From Planctomycetota bacterium (GTDB taxonomy: Bacteria; Planctomycetota; UBA1135; GCA-002686595), in assembly GCA_026692665.1 (NCBI GenBank), contig JAPLOF010000023.1:1-64000 (forward strand): 64,000 nucleotides of DNA, in the 5' to 3' direction. The first letter of the stretch is position 1; each line of letters starts with the position of its first letter. A program made the translations under genes and the position numbers. The notes beneath the pieces are model-generated. The model ran no database searches. It saw only the letters and a program-made list of their open reading frames with translations, and was not told where the DNA came from. Below, in pieces: positions 29,437 to 40,596 of the stretch.

Positions 29437-31041
29437 CTAGCGCAACCCCTGCCACGTGACGATCGGCACGAACCCGACCTCGAACCCCTTCGGCGGCTCC
29501 ACCACCAGCGCGGGGTCGAGCTTCGCGAGTTCGCCGCGCGCGGGCGGCGGCAGGTAGTCGCGGTCCTTGGTCCACGCGCGATGCAGCAGCTCGACGCGCT
29601 TCTGCAACCGTTCGCGTTCTTCGCGCGTGAGGTCGGCGTTCTGCAGCGCGGGCTGGTCGCAGAATCGATACCACGAGTAGACGACGACGCTGCCGTCGCC
29701 GAGGCGCGCTTCGAAGGGGCCGGCGACGGGACCGGGCTCTTTCCAACAGCCGTCCGTCGGTGTGACGTAGGGCTCGGGGCGCTCGGGCTCGCGCCCGCGG
29801 GCTGGGTTCTCCTTCAACGTCGCGGGGATCGACGCGTCGTTCGGGGCCAGGGGCTTCCATCGCGCAGCCTTGTCTGCTCCATCCGTGCGCCAGAACTCGG
29901 GCATCGTGACGAGACCCTGCTCGCGATCGATCGTCGCGATCGCGCCGTCGAAGCGATAGCCGAACGTGTGCTCGTCGAGCGCTGCGGGTTCCGCGAACGC
30001 GGCCCAGTCCATCGCGACGCGCGCGTCCTTCTCCACTTCGGGCCAGTGGATGCGCCACGTCGACCAGCCCTTGCCGGGGATCGCGTGCACGAAGGCGCGG
30101 CCCGCGTCGATGCGACCCGAGCACTTGGGCCCGCCGGCGAACCACTTGTTCACGTCGTCCCACAACGTGCCTTGGCGATACGACGAGATGCGGTGCACGA
30201 GCGGCGAGTTGCCGTCAGGTGAGATCGGGAAGCGCGTGTTGGCGATGCGCGCGAAAGCGGCGCCCTTGTCGTCGTGCACGACGGCAGCGGGGATCCACTG
30301 CGTCTCCATCTGCAGCGCGCGATTGGGATCGGCGGGGCGCGTGTCGAGGAACGTGCCGGCGAGGTCCGGGCGCGCGACCGTCGGGCTCGAGAAGAAGTAC
30401 GGCGTGAAGAAGGCGACGGGGCCGCGGAAGTTCGCGGTGGCGAGGAAGAGGGTCCAGCACTGGTTCCCCGTCGGCACGGGCTTGCCGTCGGTGGTCGCCT
30501 TGGGCTCGGTCAGCGGCAGCGGGAGGTAGCCGTAGCCGAACAGCTGACCGCTGGTGCCTTGCGCGAGGTTGAGGCCGTCGGGCGGCCAGATGATGTTGGG
30601 GCTGAGTTGAGCGACGCCGTACTTGCCGGAAGGGTTGCTCCAGTCGCGGCCCTTGCCGGCACCGGGGCCGTTCGCCCACGCGCAGAAGTCGAGCGCGACG
30701 CCGCCCATGATGAACTTGGGGGTCGTGGTCGGAAAGCGCGTGTCGCGCCACCAGCCGAGGCCGCCTTCGATGTCGCTGTAGGGTTGCTTCTGGTCGGGGT
30801 CGCGGCGGATCGGTTCGGCGTGCATCCATGTGCCGAAGAGGCCCGTCTGGAAGTCGGGGCCGGGGTGCGTGGCTTGGAGCGGCCAGGCGGAGACGTACAT
30901 GGAGTAGCCGCCGGAGAAGGCGGCGTCGGCCTTGGCGTTGGGGACACCGAGGTAGCCGTCGAGCTGGGCGGGTGTTTGGGCGCGCGCGGGGGCGGCGGCG
31001 AGGGATGAGGCGAGTGCGAACAGAACGCAGAGCCTGGGCAT
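29437..31041 (-). CDS. large secreted protein of unknown function
   Basis: The 534-residue product has a signal peptide (MPRLCVLFALASSLAAAPARA, cut before QTPAQ). The body is rich in Trp, Pro and Gly, with many aromatic-containing turns (GGLGWWRDTRFPTTTPKF, WSTWRIHWPEVEKDARVAMDW). I see no catalytic motif or repeat and do not recognise a family. The frame is open far upstream through the ATP-grasp gene's DNA, but the ATG at 31041 gives a clean signal peptide. It follows the ATP-grasp-like gene by 113 bases on the same strand and may be the last gene of that unit. Confidence 0.65.
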   Translation of the reverse strand: MPRLCVLFALASSLAAAPARAQTPAQLDGYLGVPNAKADAAFSGGYSMYVSAWPLQATHPGPDFQTGLFGTWMHAEPIRRDPDQKQPYSDIEGGLGWWRDTRFPTTTPKFIMGGVALDFCAWANGPGAGKGRDWSNPSGKYGVAQLSPNIIWPPDGLNLAQGTSGQLFGYGYLPLPLTEPKATTDGKPVPTGNQCWTLFLATANFRGPVAFFTPYFFSSPTVARPDLAGTFLDTRPADPNRALQMETQWIPAAVVHDDKGAAFARIANTRFPISPDGNSPLVHRISSYRQGTLWDDVNKWFAGGPKCSGRIDAGRAFVHAIPGKGWSTWRIHWPEVEKDARVAMDWAAFAEPAALDEHTFGYRFDGAIATIDREQGLVTMPEFWRTDGADKAARWKPLAPNDASIPATLKENPARGREPERPEPYVTPTDGCWKEPGPVAGPFEARLGDGSVVVYSWYRFCDQPALQNADLTREERERLQKRVELLHRAWTKDRDYLPPPARGELAKLDPALVVEPPKGFEVGFVPIVTWQGLR

Positions 31042-31154
31042 GGGTAGATCTCTATCAGGTCTCACGTGCTTTCGCGCGCGAGTCGGGTTCGAGCCCCCCT
31101 TTGAACCGCGCATGCGGTTCTCCCGCACACGGCCTGCCGGGAATCGGTCGAGGG

Positions 31155-32192
31155 TCAGCCTCGGGGAGGCTCGGAAGCGGCGCGAATCGCCACCCTCTGC
31201 CGGGGGGCATCCGCTTGGATTTCCCCCGCCCCAGCGAGGCGCACGATCCGTTCGCGCGCCTCGCCCGAGCGCGGATCGGCGGCCATCGCGGTGGCCCAGT
31301 CCATCGTGAAGCGCGCGTTGATCTCGCTGAGCGGGTTCAGCACGACGCCGGATCCGTCGAGCGCGCGGTGGTTGTACGCGTCGATCCCGAACGGACCGAA
31401 GTACCCCGCCGCGGCGAGGGCGGCGCCGGCCGCCGCGCAGGCTTCCTCGAGCCGCGCGTCGTCGTCGCGGACGACGAGGTCGAGCTCCGCGCGTTCGGTC
31501 CCGGTCCACGCGCCGTGCTCGTTCACCAGCTGGAAGCAGGGAGCCGAGATGGCGACCGTACCGTCGGCCCCGACCCAGCCCGACCGCGTGTGCTCGCGCA
31601 GGACCTCGACCCACGGCTCGAGGACGAGCGGGCCGAGGCGCAGCGACGCCTCGATCCAGGCGACTTCAGCCGGCGACGGGCGCCCCGCCGCGATGCGCCG
31701 GCGACCGCGGCCCGCGGCGCCGAAGGTGCGGCGGACGAGCCAGCCCAGCGGGGCCGGCTCGGCCAGCCGGGCGAGGACGGATCCGAGGTCCAGCGCGACA
31801 TGCTTCGCGAAGCTCGCGCGCGCGAGCGGGGCGCGGACGGCGGCCGCGAACGGACGCGCATTGACGGCGCGCAGGACGGCGACCGGCGGCGCGGCGGGGG
31901 CGTGCGCTCCGGCCCGGCTCAGGAGCGCGAGCGCGCGCGGAGTCGGCGACCAGGCCAGGCCCTCGAGACCGCGCGCGCGCTCGGCCGAAGCGCCGCCCGC
32001 GAGGAGGTCCTCCTCGGTCACGACCACGTCGTGCGGCGCGACGAGCGGCCCCACGAGGCGCCGGCTCTCGCGCGCCACGATCTCGCGCAATCGGTCGGTC
32101 GGCGCGTAGCTCCGCAGCGCCTCGAGTTCGTGCTCGGCGTCGAGGTTCAGGACCCAGGCGCGCGGCGGCGTTTCCGGCGGACGGAGCTCCAT
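31155..32192 (-). CDS. ATP-grasp-like protein partnered with a DUF455 protein
   Basis: The 345-residue product looks like a divergent ATP-grasp enzyme. It has WLVRRTFGAAGRGRRRI (glycine-rich nucleotide strand-loop) near 160-176, LVLEPWVEV near 205-213, and the C-terminal acidic/Asn motif LNPLSEINARFT near 290-301, where metal ligands of ATP-grasp enzymes lie. ATP-grasp enzymes join a carboxylate to an amine or thiol; the substrate is unknown. Its ATG follows the stop of the DUF455 gene with no gap (TGA-ATG), so the two act as a pair. A truncated copy of its last third lies at 26884-27240 beyond the AbiE genes. Confidence 0.6.
   Translation of the reverse strand: MELRPPETPPRAWVLNLDAEHELEALRSYAPTDRLREIVARESRRLVGPLVAPHDVVVTEEDLLAGGASAERARGLEGLAWSPTPRALALLSRAGAHAPAAPPVAVLRAVNARPFAAAVRAPLARASFAKHVALDLGSVLARLAEPAPLGWLVRRTFGAAGRGRRRIAAGRPSPAEVAWIEASLRLGPLVLEPWVEVLREHTRSGWVGADGTVAISAPCFQLVNEHGAWTGTERAELDLVVRDDDARLEEACAAAGAALAAAGYFGPFGIDAYNHRALDGSGVVLNPLSEINARFTMDWATAMAADPRSGEARERIVRLAGAGEIQADAPRQRVAIRAASEPPRG
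31168..31226. repeat. 59-bp repeat, copy 2 (matches 27356-27414)
   Basis: This is the copy inside the 3' end of the ATP-grasp-like gene, where it codes the tail after the NARFT block. 44 of 59 bases match copy 1. The two copies and the two related gene segments bracket the AbiE pair. Confidence 0.6.
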
Positions 32193-33065
32193 TCAGCGCC
32201 TCTTCGCGCCCGGATCCGGCTCGGCCGCCAAGCGCGAGAGGAAAGCGTCGTCCATCCCCGCGCTCCGACGCGCCGCCACGTTCAGCGGCTGCCCCTGGAA
32301 CAACGCCGGCGTGAGTGGCGCGGGCAACGCGGCGCGCCAGCGATCGTAGTCCAGGGGCTGACCCGTGAAGCGCGCGAACCAGCGCGCCGCGAAGGCCACG
32401 TGCTCGATCTCGTCCGCTTCGACCGCGTCGAGGACGCGCGCGCCGACCTCGTCCCCCACCTCGCGGAATCTCCGGGAATAGCGCGCGGCGTGTTCGAGGT
32501 TCGCGCCCTCGAGACCGAGGCCCTGGAGTGCGACGAATGCCGCCGGATCCGGACACGCGGTGACGCGCTGCCAGAACCAGTCGCGCACCGGCACGGCTCC
32601 GTCCTCGAGCCCGAGCCGTGCGGCGTGCGCCACGTACGCGCGGCGGTGCGCGAGCTCCTCCCGCGCGAGGCGTGCGAGTCCGGCGCGAAACTCGCGCGGG
32701 GTCTCCGGGAACGCGAGGACGGCCCAGGCGAAGAGCTCGGCCGCCTGCAACTCGTGGTGCGCGAACGTGAGGAAAAGGCGGGCACGAGCGAGCGGCTCCC
32801 CCAGCGATTCCGGTCGCGGAACACCCGGCGCGCGCGCGACGACGCGCAGATGGGACGGCCGGCCCGGCGCCTCGATGCGGAGCGGAGTCCCCGCGGAATC
32901 CCAGTCCTCGTCCAGATCGAGCGGCGGGGTGCCCGGCGGGTCGAACTTCCGGCCCGGGTCCGTGGTCGTGACGAGGTCCAGGCACCAGCTCTCGACGGAG
33001 CCAGGTCGGCTCGTGCGGCCGTCGCTTTGGAGCCCTGCCGGGGACATGCGCGCAGCATGCCACAT
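32193..33065 (-). CDS. DUF455 ferritin-like protein
   Basis: The 290-residue product belongs to the DUF455/COG2833 ferritin-like group. The four-helix diiron pattern is visible: HHELQAAE with Glu105, EELAH with Glu137 and His140, LEGANLEHA with Glu191, and EADEIEHVAF with Glu221 and His222. Such proteins are related to MiaE-like oxygenases; no reaction has been fixed for DUF455. The gene lies 22 bases after the GT90 gene and directly abuts the ATP-grasp-like gene, giving an oxygenase-plus-ligase pair. Two ATG starts are possible, 33065 and 33047; the second gives MSPAGLQSDG. Confidence 0.75.
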   Translation of the reverse strand: MWHAARMSPAGLQSDGRTSRPGSVESWCLDLVTTTDPGRKFDPPGTPPLDLDEDWDSAGTPLRIEAPGRPSHLRVVARAPGVPRPESLGEPLARARLFLTFAHHELQAAELFAWAVLAFPETPREFRAGLARLAREELAHRRAYVAHAARLGLEDGAVPVRDWFWQRVTACPDPAAFVALQGLGLEGANLEHAARYSRRFREVGDEVGARVLDAVEADEIEHVAFAARWFARFTGQPLDYDRWRAALPAPLTPALFQGQPLNVAARRSAGMDDAFLSRLAAEPDPGAKRR

Positions 33066-33087
33066 GGGGCGCCACGCGAGGATCCTC

Positions 33088-34185
33088 TCAGGCTCGAACC
33101 GAGCGTGAAGGACCGGGACATGTGGTCTGGGAGCGGGGCGCAGGCCTGGCGAAACGATCGGACCGTAGGCGTGAGCCCGGGCCCAGCGGGGCAGCCGGAC
33201 TCCGCCCGCCGCCCGCCAGGGCGCTCTCGAGGAGGTTCGCCGGCATCTGGCCGGAGTCCACGAAGTACTTCAGCAGGACGAGGAGCGAGATCGCACGCTC
33301 GCGGCGCTCGTCGCGGAACAGGGCCGAATGCGCCTGGGCATTGTGCACGATCCGCTCGGCGAGGTCGGGGCGCCGCGCGTAGAAGCGGACCTTGTCGGCC
33401 AGATCGGAATAGTCGTCCGCCACGTGGAGGTAGTGGTGGTCGGGCACCAGTGTGCTCTCCATGAACCACGACTCGAACTTCGGCCGGCGCATTACGCACA
33501 CGGAGTTCGACGAGAAGATCCACTTGAGGTTTGTAGCGACGTCATTGCCCTCGACCGAGAGGATGAACTTGGCCTCGAGTTGTTCCTCGATCGTGAGGCG
33601 GGGCTTCCGCCACGGACCGGCGGCCTCGCGCTCGTCCGTGCTGCCGACGTCGCACCAGGGATCGCCGTGGCACGCGGCAAGGAAGGCGCGGCGGTGGGGC
33701 TGGAGGCCTTTCCCGCGCCACATGACCTGGTCGCGCTTCTGGGCGAAGGGTCGCCTGTCCCGGACGACGCGGAAGTGGCGGATCTTGTTGAGCTTGAAGA
33801 GAACGGAGTTCCGGTTGTCACCCTCGATCGGCCGCGCCTTGACGATCGTCGGGATCATGGGCACTGACGTCTCATCGCCGAATCGATATCGGAGCCGCAG
33901 GCGCGGGTCGAAGTGTCGCAGGTGCTCGATCATGTCGAAGCAGTAGTTGCGCTGCTTCCTGAACGCGCTCCAGCGCCAGCGGTCAGCGGCCGCGTCGAGG
34001 TCGAACGCGCCCTCGACGCGGTTGTAGTGGGCCAGCCTGTGCAGCACGTGCGCCACATCGCGATCGACCAACCGCCCCAGCGTCGTCTCGAGCCGTGCGC
34101 GCAGGATGCTGCCCGGTACCAGGAGTCGCAGCAGGTTCCGCGCGAAAAACGTGCAGCGCAGGTTCGTGAACTTCGATCGGCTCAT
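33088..34185 (-). CDS. family 90 glycosyltransferase (CAP10/LpsA-like)
   Basis: The 365-residue product matches the GT90 family that includes bacterial LpsA-type transferases and eukaryotic CAP10/POGLUT. Shared blocks are RNSVLFKLNKIRHFRVV near 125-141, MWRGKG at 155-160, and SVEGNDVATNLKWIFSSNSVCVMRRPKFESWFME at about 210-243, the sugar-nucleotide site. It probably adds a sugar to lipopolysaccharide core, capsule or a protein at the cytoplasmic face. The last 45 residues are Pro/Arg/Ser-rich and atypical; the true enzyme may end near ANLLESALAGG. It is the first gene of a minus-strand run with DUF455 and ATP-grasp genes, and diverges from the DUF454 gene. Confidence 0.82.
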   Translation of the reverse strand: MSRSKFTNLRCTFFARNLLRLLVPGSILRARLETTLGRLVDRDVAHVLHRLAHYNRVEGAFDLDAAADRWRWSAFRKQRNYCFDMIEHLRHFDPRLRLRYRFGDETSVPMIPTIVKARPIEGDNRNSVLFKLNKIRHFRVVRDRRPFAQKRDQVMWRGKGLQPHRRAFLAACHGDPWCDVGSTDEREAAGPWRKPRLTIEEQLEAKFILSVEGNDVATNLKWIFSSNSVCVMRRPKFESWFMESTLVPDHHYLHVADDYSDLADKVRFYARRPDLAERIVHNAQAHSALFRDERRERAISLLVLLKYFVDSGQMPANLLESALAGGGRSPAAPLGPGSRLRSDRFARPAPRSQTTCPGPSRSVRA

Positions 34186-34300
34186 CCAGATCGTCCTCTC
34201 CGAGACGGATGCTGGACCCGGTGTTCACGAATGCGATGGAAGGCACGTCAAGACGAGATCAGCGCGGTCGGCGTGTGGCGTACCATCCTGGGATTCAACG

Positions 34301-34729
34301 ATGGCCGAGTACTCCCGAAACGACGCGGCCGGTCCCCCGCGGTCACCGAGGCCCGCGTGGCGGACGTGGGTGTGGCGCGCACTCGGCATCGCGTTCGTGG
34401 CGACCGGATTCGTGGGCGCGTTCGTGCCCGGGCTGCCGACCACGCCGTTCCTCATCCTGGCGGCCGCTTGCTACACGCGCGGCGATCCGGCGGCACGGGC
34501 GCGGCTCGTCGCGCACCCGCGCTTCGGGCCGGCGCTGAGAGCCTGGTTCGACCACGGCGTGGTGTCGCGCCGCGCGAAAATGCTGGCGATCGGGATGATG
34601 GGCGCCAGCGCGTCGTTCGGGATCTGGATCGGCAGGCTCGGCGCCGTGGAGGCCTCGGTCGTGATCGGGGTGGTCGCGTGCGTCGCGACCTGGCTCGCGC
34701 TGCGCCCGGAGCGGACTCCGGACGCCTGA
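34301..34729 (+). CDS. DUF454 (YbaN-like) inner-membrane protein
   Basis: The 142-residue product has the DUF454 pattern: RALGIAFVATGFVGAFVPGLPTTPFLILAAACYTRG with two close helices, then RARLVAHPRFGPALRAWFDHGVV, then two more helices. Function is unknown in the family (YbaN in E. coli). The frame is open upstream to 34106, but ATG 34301 starts a short hydrophilic N-terminus right before the first helix and avoids overlap with the GT90 gene. It stands alone, convergent with the glycosidase gene. Confidence 0.8.
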   Translation: MAEYSRNDAAGPPRSPRPAWRTWVWRALGIAFVATGFVGAFVPGLPTTPFLILAAACYTRGDPAARARLVAHPRFGPALRAWFDHGVVSRRAKMLAIGMMGASASFGIWIGRLGAVEASVVIGVVACVATWLALRPERTPDA

Positions 34730-34772
34730 CGCGGATCGCCGAGGCAGGACAGCCGCGAGGCGTCGCGCGGGG

Positions 34773-37472
34773 CTACTTCCGCGCGCTCGGCGCCGACCGC
34801 GCGCGATCCAGCGCCAGGTCCTCGAGGCAGCGCGCGGCCAGCGCCGTCCAGCCCGTCTGGTGGCTCGCGCCGAGGCCCTTGCCCGTGTCGCCGTGGAAGT
34901 ACTCGTGGAAGAGGACGAGGTCCTTCCAGCTCTCGCGGTTGGCGTAGCGGGGGTCGCCGCCGTGGCACGGACGATGACCCTGCCCGTCGGCGAGGAAGAG
35001 GCTCGCGAGCCGTCGCTCGAGCTCGAAGGACGCCTGGCGCAGGTCCATGCGCACGCCCGAACCCCGGCCGATCTCGACCGTGAAGGACGAGCCGTAGAAG
35101 TGGTGGTAGCGGCGCAGCGACTCGGCGATCAGGTAGTTGAGCGGGAACCACACCGGCCCGCGCCAGTTGGAATTGCCGCCGAAAATCCGGTGTTTCGTCT
35201 CGCCGGGCTCGTACTCGGCGCGGAAGTCCTCGCCGGCGATCGTCATCGCGAAGGGACGCGCTTCGTGCGCCTTCGAGAGCGACCGAAGCCCATGCGGCGA
35301 CAGGAACTCGGTCTCGTCGAACACGCGCTGGAGGACGCGTTCGAGTCGCTCGCGCGACGGGATCGCGAGCAGCCCGCGGCCGGTCTTCGGGTTCCGCTCG
35401 AAGTACGAGATCCCCTCGGCCAGATCGCGGCGGTTCTTGAGGAACCAGTCGACGCGCTTGCGCATGTGCGGCAGCCCGGCGACGTCCTGTTCCGTGATGA
35501 CGGAACAGGCGATCAGCGGCACGAGGCCGACCATCGAACGCACGCGCAGGGGCACGGGCTTCCCGTCGAGCATCATCACGTCGTGGTAGAAGCCGTCGAC
35601 CTCGTCCCAGAGGCCGCAGCCGCCGATCTTGTTCATCGCGTCGCAGATGCCGACGAAGTGCTCGAAGAACTTGCTGGCGACGTCCTCGTAGGAGTCGTCT
35701 TCCTGGGCGAGCTCGACGGCGATCGCGAGCATCGTCAGGCAGTAGAACGCCATCCACGCCGTGCCGTCGGCCTGCAGGAGTTCGGCGCCGCCCGGGAGCG
35801 GACGCGAGCGGTCGAAGATCCCGATGTTGTCGAGTCCCAGGAATCCGCCGGAGAACAGGTTGTTGCCCTCGGGGTCCTTGCGGTTCACCCACCAGGTGAA
35901 GTTCAGGAGCAACTTGTGGAAGGCGCGCGCCAGGAACTTGCGGTCCCGTCCGCCGCGCCCGCCGGTCATCTTGTAGACGCGCCAGCATGCCCAGGCGTGC
36001 ACGGGCGGATTCACGTCGGAGAACTGGAATTCGTACGCCGGGATCGCGCCGTTCGGCGCCATGTACCACTCGCGCAGGAAGAGCAGCAGCTGGTCCTTCG
36101 CGAACTGCGGGTCGACGCGCGCCATCGCGACCATGTGGAACGCGCTGTCCCACGCCGCGAACCACGGATACTCCCACGTGTCCGGCATCGACAGGACGTC
36201 GCGCGCGTGGAGGTGGCGCCACTCGTGGTTGCGGCCTTCCTTGCGCGACTCGGGCGGGGCAGGCTGGTCCTTGTCGCCCTGCAGCCAGCCGTCGACGGCG
36301 TAGTGGTAGAACTGCTTCGACCACAGGAGCCCGGCGTAGGCCTGCCGGACGACGGCACGCTCCTCGGGACGCATGTCCGCGGGCTCGTTCAGCGCATGGA
36401 ACGCCTCGTACTCCGAACGGCGCGACGTGAAGATCTGGTCGAAGGTCGCGCCGAAGGGCCGCTTGCGTGCGTCCGCCGCGGGGCACAGGCGCAGGTTCAG
36501 GACGCGCGACTGCCCGGGCGCGATCTCGAAGCGCACGTTCCACGCGGCCTTCGTGCCGTTTCCGGCCGGATTCACGGCGTCCTTGCGGCCGTTCACGACG
36601 TGCTCGTGGAACGCGTCCTTCACGAACGGTGTCGAGTTGGGGACCTGGTAGAGGCGCGCCAGATTCGACTCGTTCTCGGTGAACAGGAGTTCGCAGGTCC
36701 CCTCCTCGACCTCGTCGAGCGCGATCTCGTAGCGGCCCAACGTCGGCTCGTCGAGCTGGATCCGGTGGTCGTCGAGGCGCCGCAGACGAGGCCTGAGGTC
36801 GCAACCTTCCTCGCTGCAGCCCCACGACCAGCTGTTGCGAAACCACACGGTCGGAAGCACGTGGAGCGCGGCGCTCTCCGGTCCGCGGTTCGTCACACGG
36901 ATCCGGATGCAGGTGTCGTCCTCGCCCGCCTTCGCGTACTCGATCGCGACGTCGAAGTGCCGATCGCCATCGAAAATGCCCGTGTCCACGAGCTCGAACT
37001 CGGGCTCCGCGCGCGACCTGCGCTGGTTCTCCTCGACGAGGCGCGCGTAGGGGAACTCCGCCTGCGGGTACTTGTAGAGCGCCTTGCACCACGAATGGGT
37101 CGGCGACGACTCGAGGAAGTAGTACTCCTCTTTCACGTCCTCGCCGTGATTGCCCTGGTCGTGGACGAGGCCGTACAGACGCTCCTTGAGGATCGGATCG
37201 CGGCCGTTCCACAGCGCGATCGAGAAGCAGATCCGGCACTGACGGTCCGTCCAGCCCAGGAGCCCGTCCTCGCCCCAGCGATACGCGCGACTGCGCGCGT
37301 GCTCGTGCGGGAAGTAGCGCCAGCAGTCCCCGTCGGCGGAATAGTCCTCGCGGACGGTCCCCCACTGGCGCGCCGCCAGATAGGGACCGAAGCGCTTCCA
37401 GTTCCGCGTGCGAGCCGCGTCGTCGGCCAGCCGCTGCGACTCGGGATCGACGCTCGACTTCTTCTGCGGCAT
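34773..37472 (-). CDS. GH63-type glucosidase
   Basis: The 899-residue product is a glycoside hydrolase of the MGH/GH63 (alpha/alpha)6 type. The N-terminal half holds a beta-sandwich with [23 protein letters not shown]. The C-terminal half holds the helical barrel with [42 protein letters not shown] and [20 protein letters not shown]. These match bacterial GH63 enzymes that act on alpha-glucosides or glucosyl/mannosylglycerate. There is no signal peptide, so it is cytoplasmic. ATG 37472 ([13 protein letters not shown]) is chosen; the longer frame overlaps the divergent activator. The sigma54 activator 175 bases away on the other strand may control it. Confidence 0.82.
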   Translation of the reverse strand: MPQKKSSVDPESQRLADDAARTRNWKRFGPYLAARQWGTVREDYSADGDCWRYFPHEHARSRAYRWGEDGLLGWTDRQCRICFSIALWNGRDPILKERLYGLVHDQGNHGEDVKEEYYFLESSPTHSWCKALYKYPQAEFPYARLVEENQRRSRAEPEFELVDTGIFDGDRHFDVAIEYAKAGEDDTCIRIRVTNRGPESAALHVLPTVWFRNSWSWGCSEEGCDLRPRLRRLDDHRIQLDEPTLGRYEIALDEVEEGTCELLFTENESNLARLYQVPNSTPFVKDAFHEHVVNGRKDAVNPAGNGTKAAWNVRFEIAPGQSRVLNLRLCPAADARKRPFGATFDQIFTSRRSEYEAFHALNEPADMRPEERAVVRQAYAGLLWSKQFYHYAVDGWLQGDKDQPAPPESRKEGRNHEWRHLHARDVLSMPDTWEYPWFAAWDSAFHMVAMARVDPQFAKDQLLLFLREWYMAPNGAIPAYEFQFSDVNPPVHAWACWRVYKMTGGRGGRDRKFLARAFHKLLLNFTWWVNRKDPEGNNLFSGGFLGLDNIGIFDRSRPLPGGAELLQADGTAWMAFYCLTMLAIAVELAQEDDSYEDVASKFFEHFVGICDAMNKIGGCGLWDEVDGFYHDVMMLDGKPVPLRVRSMVGLVPLIACSVITEQDVAGLPHMRKRVDWFLKNRRDLAEGISYFERNPKTGRGLLAIPSRERLERVLQRVFDETEFLSPHGLRSLSKAHEARPFAMTIAGEDFRAEYEPGETKHRIFGGNSNWRGPVWFPLNYLIAESLRRYHHFYGSSFTVEIGRGSGVRMDLRQASFELERRLASLFLADGQGHRPCHGGDPRYANRESWKDLVLFHEYFHGDTGKGLGASHQTGWTALAARCLEDLALDRARSAPSARK

Positions 37473-37647
37473 GGGCTCTGGATCCGTTCGGCGAGCACCA
37501 CCTCGCTCGAACGCGCGCGCGCGCGATCGAGAAGGCGGGCCCGCAGGATGGTCGCCGGCCCCCGCTCGCGCAACACGCAGGCCGCGGGTTGCTAGGATCC
37601 CTGCGGAGGAATGTCCCGTTTCCACCGCTCCTTCGTGCCTGGTCCAG

Positions 37648-39756
<2,109 letters not shown>

Positions 39757-40299
39757 TCCACAGATTCCAGGGTTCCGATCCAGGGTGCGGATTTTTGAGC
39801 AGCCAGGCTGTCCAAGAATCGACATCGGGCGCGGTAGCCAGGAACTCTCAATGACATAAACGCCAGAGACTGCGTGCTTTGCGTCGCCCGTTCCCGACGC
39901 GGCACGGTCCGTGCTCTTACCCAGGCGTCTGTGCGTGGCCACCCGGGGCAACTCGGCGGCTGCGGTCGTCCGGAACGGCGAGGAACTCTCTCCCCCGCTT
40001 TCCGGCATCCGCTCCGAGGCCGCGCGCGGATCTGCCGGAGGAGAAAGGGACTCTCTGGCAGGACGGCGCAGCCAGGCGTCGGCCCCCTCCGCGGACACGG
40101 AGGCCGGCCCGAGCATCTGGCGAGCTTGCTCCGGGTCACGACCCCGGCTGCGACGTCCGTGAGGAGCACCGCCCGCAAGGGCGGGGCTGGAGCGAGGGCC
40201 GCGGTGTTCGAGTTCAGCGGAGGAACGGGCCGCTGAACCGACCCGCGGCCCGAGCCCTTCCCAGGGGAGCGCCGCGACACTATCCTCCTCGCCCCGGTC
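39757..40299. other. 543-bp gap without a supported gene; structured DNA
   Basis: Open frames here are Arg/Ser/Pro-rich shadows. The first 150 bases are lower in GC than the surroundings. Two adjacent hairpins occur at 39881-39900 (GCGTCG/CGACGC) and 39902-39914 (GCACG/CGTGC). The right end holds the tRNA-Ala promoter. A small structured RNA is possible but not identified. Confidence 0.4.
40258..40286 (+). promoter_or_regulatory. tRNA-Ala promoter
   Basis: TTCCCA at 40258-40263, a 17-base spacer and TATCCT at 40281-40286, followed by the tRNA start 13 bases later. The tRNA-Asp and purK promoters have the same form. Confidence 0.5.
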
Positions 40300-40375
40300 G
40301 GGGACGTAGCTCAGTTGGTAGAGCGACGCGTTCGCAATGCGTAGGTCGAGGGTTCGACTCCCTTCGTCTCCACCA
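40300..40375 (+). tRNA. tRNA-Ala, anticodon CGC
   Basis: This is a full cloverleaf of 76 bases with encoded CCA. The acceptor GGGGACG pairs with CGTCTCC and includes a G3-T70 wobble pair, the alanine identity element. The D stem is GCTC/GAGC, the anticodon stem ACGCG/TGCGT with loop TTCGCAA (anticodon CGC), and the T stem GAGGG/CCCTT with TTCGACT. It reads GCG, a very common alanine codon in this GC-rich DNA. A strong terminator follows. Confidence 0.96.
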
Positions 40376-40384
40376 CCCGACCCC

Positions 40385-40426
40385 AGCGCGGGGGATCGTC
40401 TCCAGAGACGTTCCCCCGCGCTTTTT
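40385..40426 (+). terminator. intrinsic terminator of tRNA-Ala
   Basis: AGCGCGGGGG at 40385-40394 pairs with CCCCCGCGCT at 40413-40422. CGTCTC/GAGACG continues the stem inside, and five T follow (40422-40426). It is the clearest intrinsic terminator in the window. Confidence 0.93.
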
Positions 40427-40596
40427 CGTCGGGTGGGCGGAAGCGGACCCAGTTCCGTGTCCGTCGCGGTCGCGGGCACGGCAACGCGGGCACGGCAACG
40501 CGGTATCCCCGCGCAACCAGGCGCTCTCCCGCGGACGCCCCCCGGCGGTTGCGGACCAAGGCCAGCGAACGGGGTCCGCTCCCGCTCGGTCCGGTC

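Noticed and set aside
39870..39940. c-di-GMP-I riboswitch on the minus strand
   Set aside because: Only two short pieces match, the GGCAAACC part is absent, and no minus-strand gene lies downstream.
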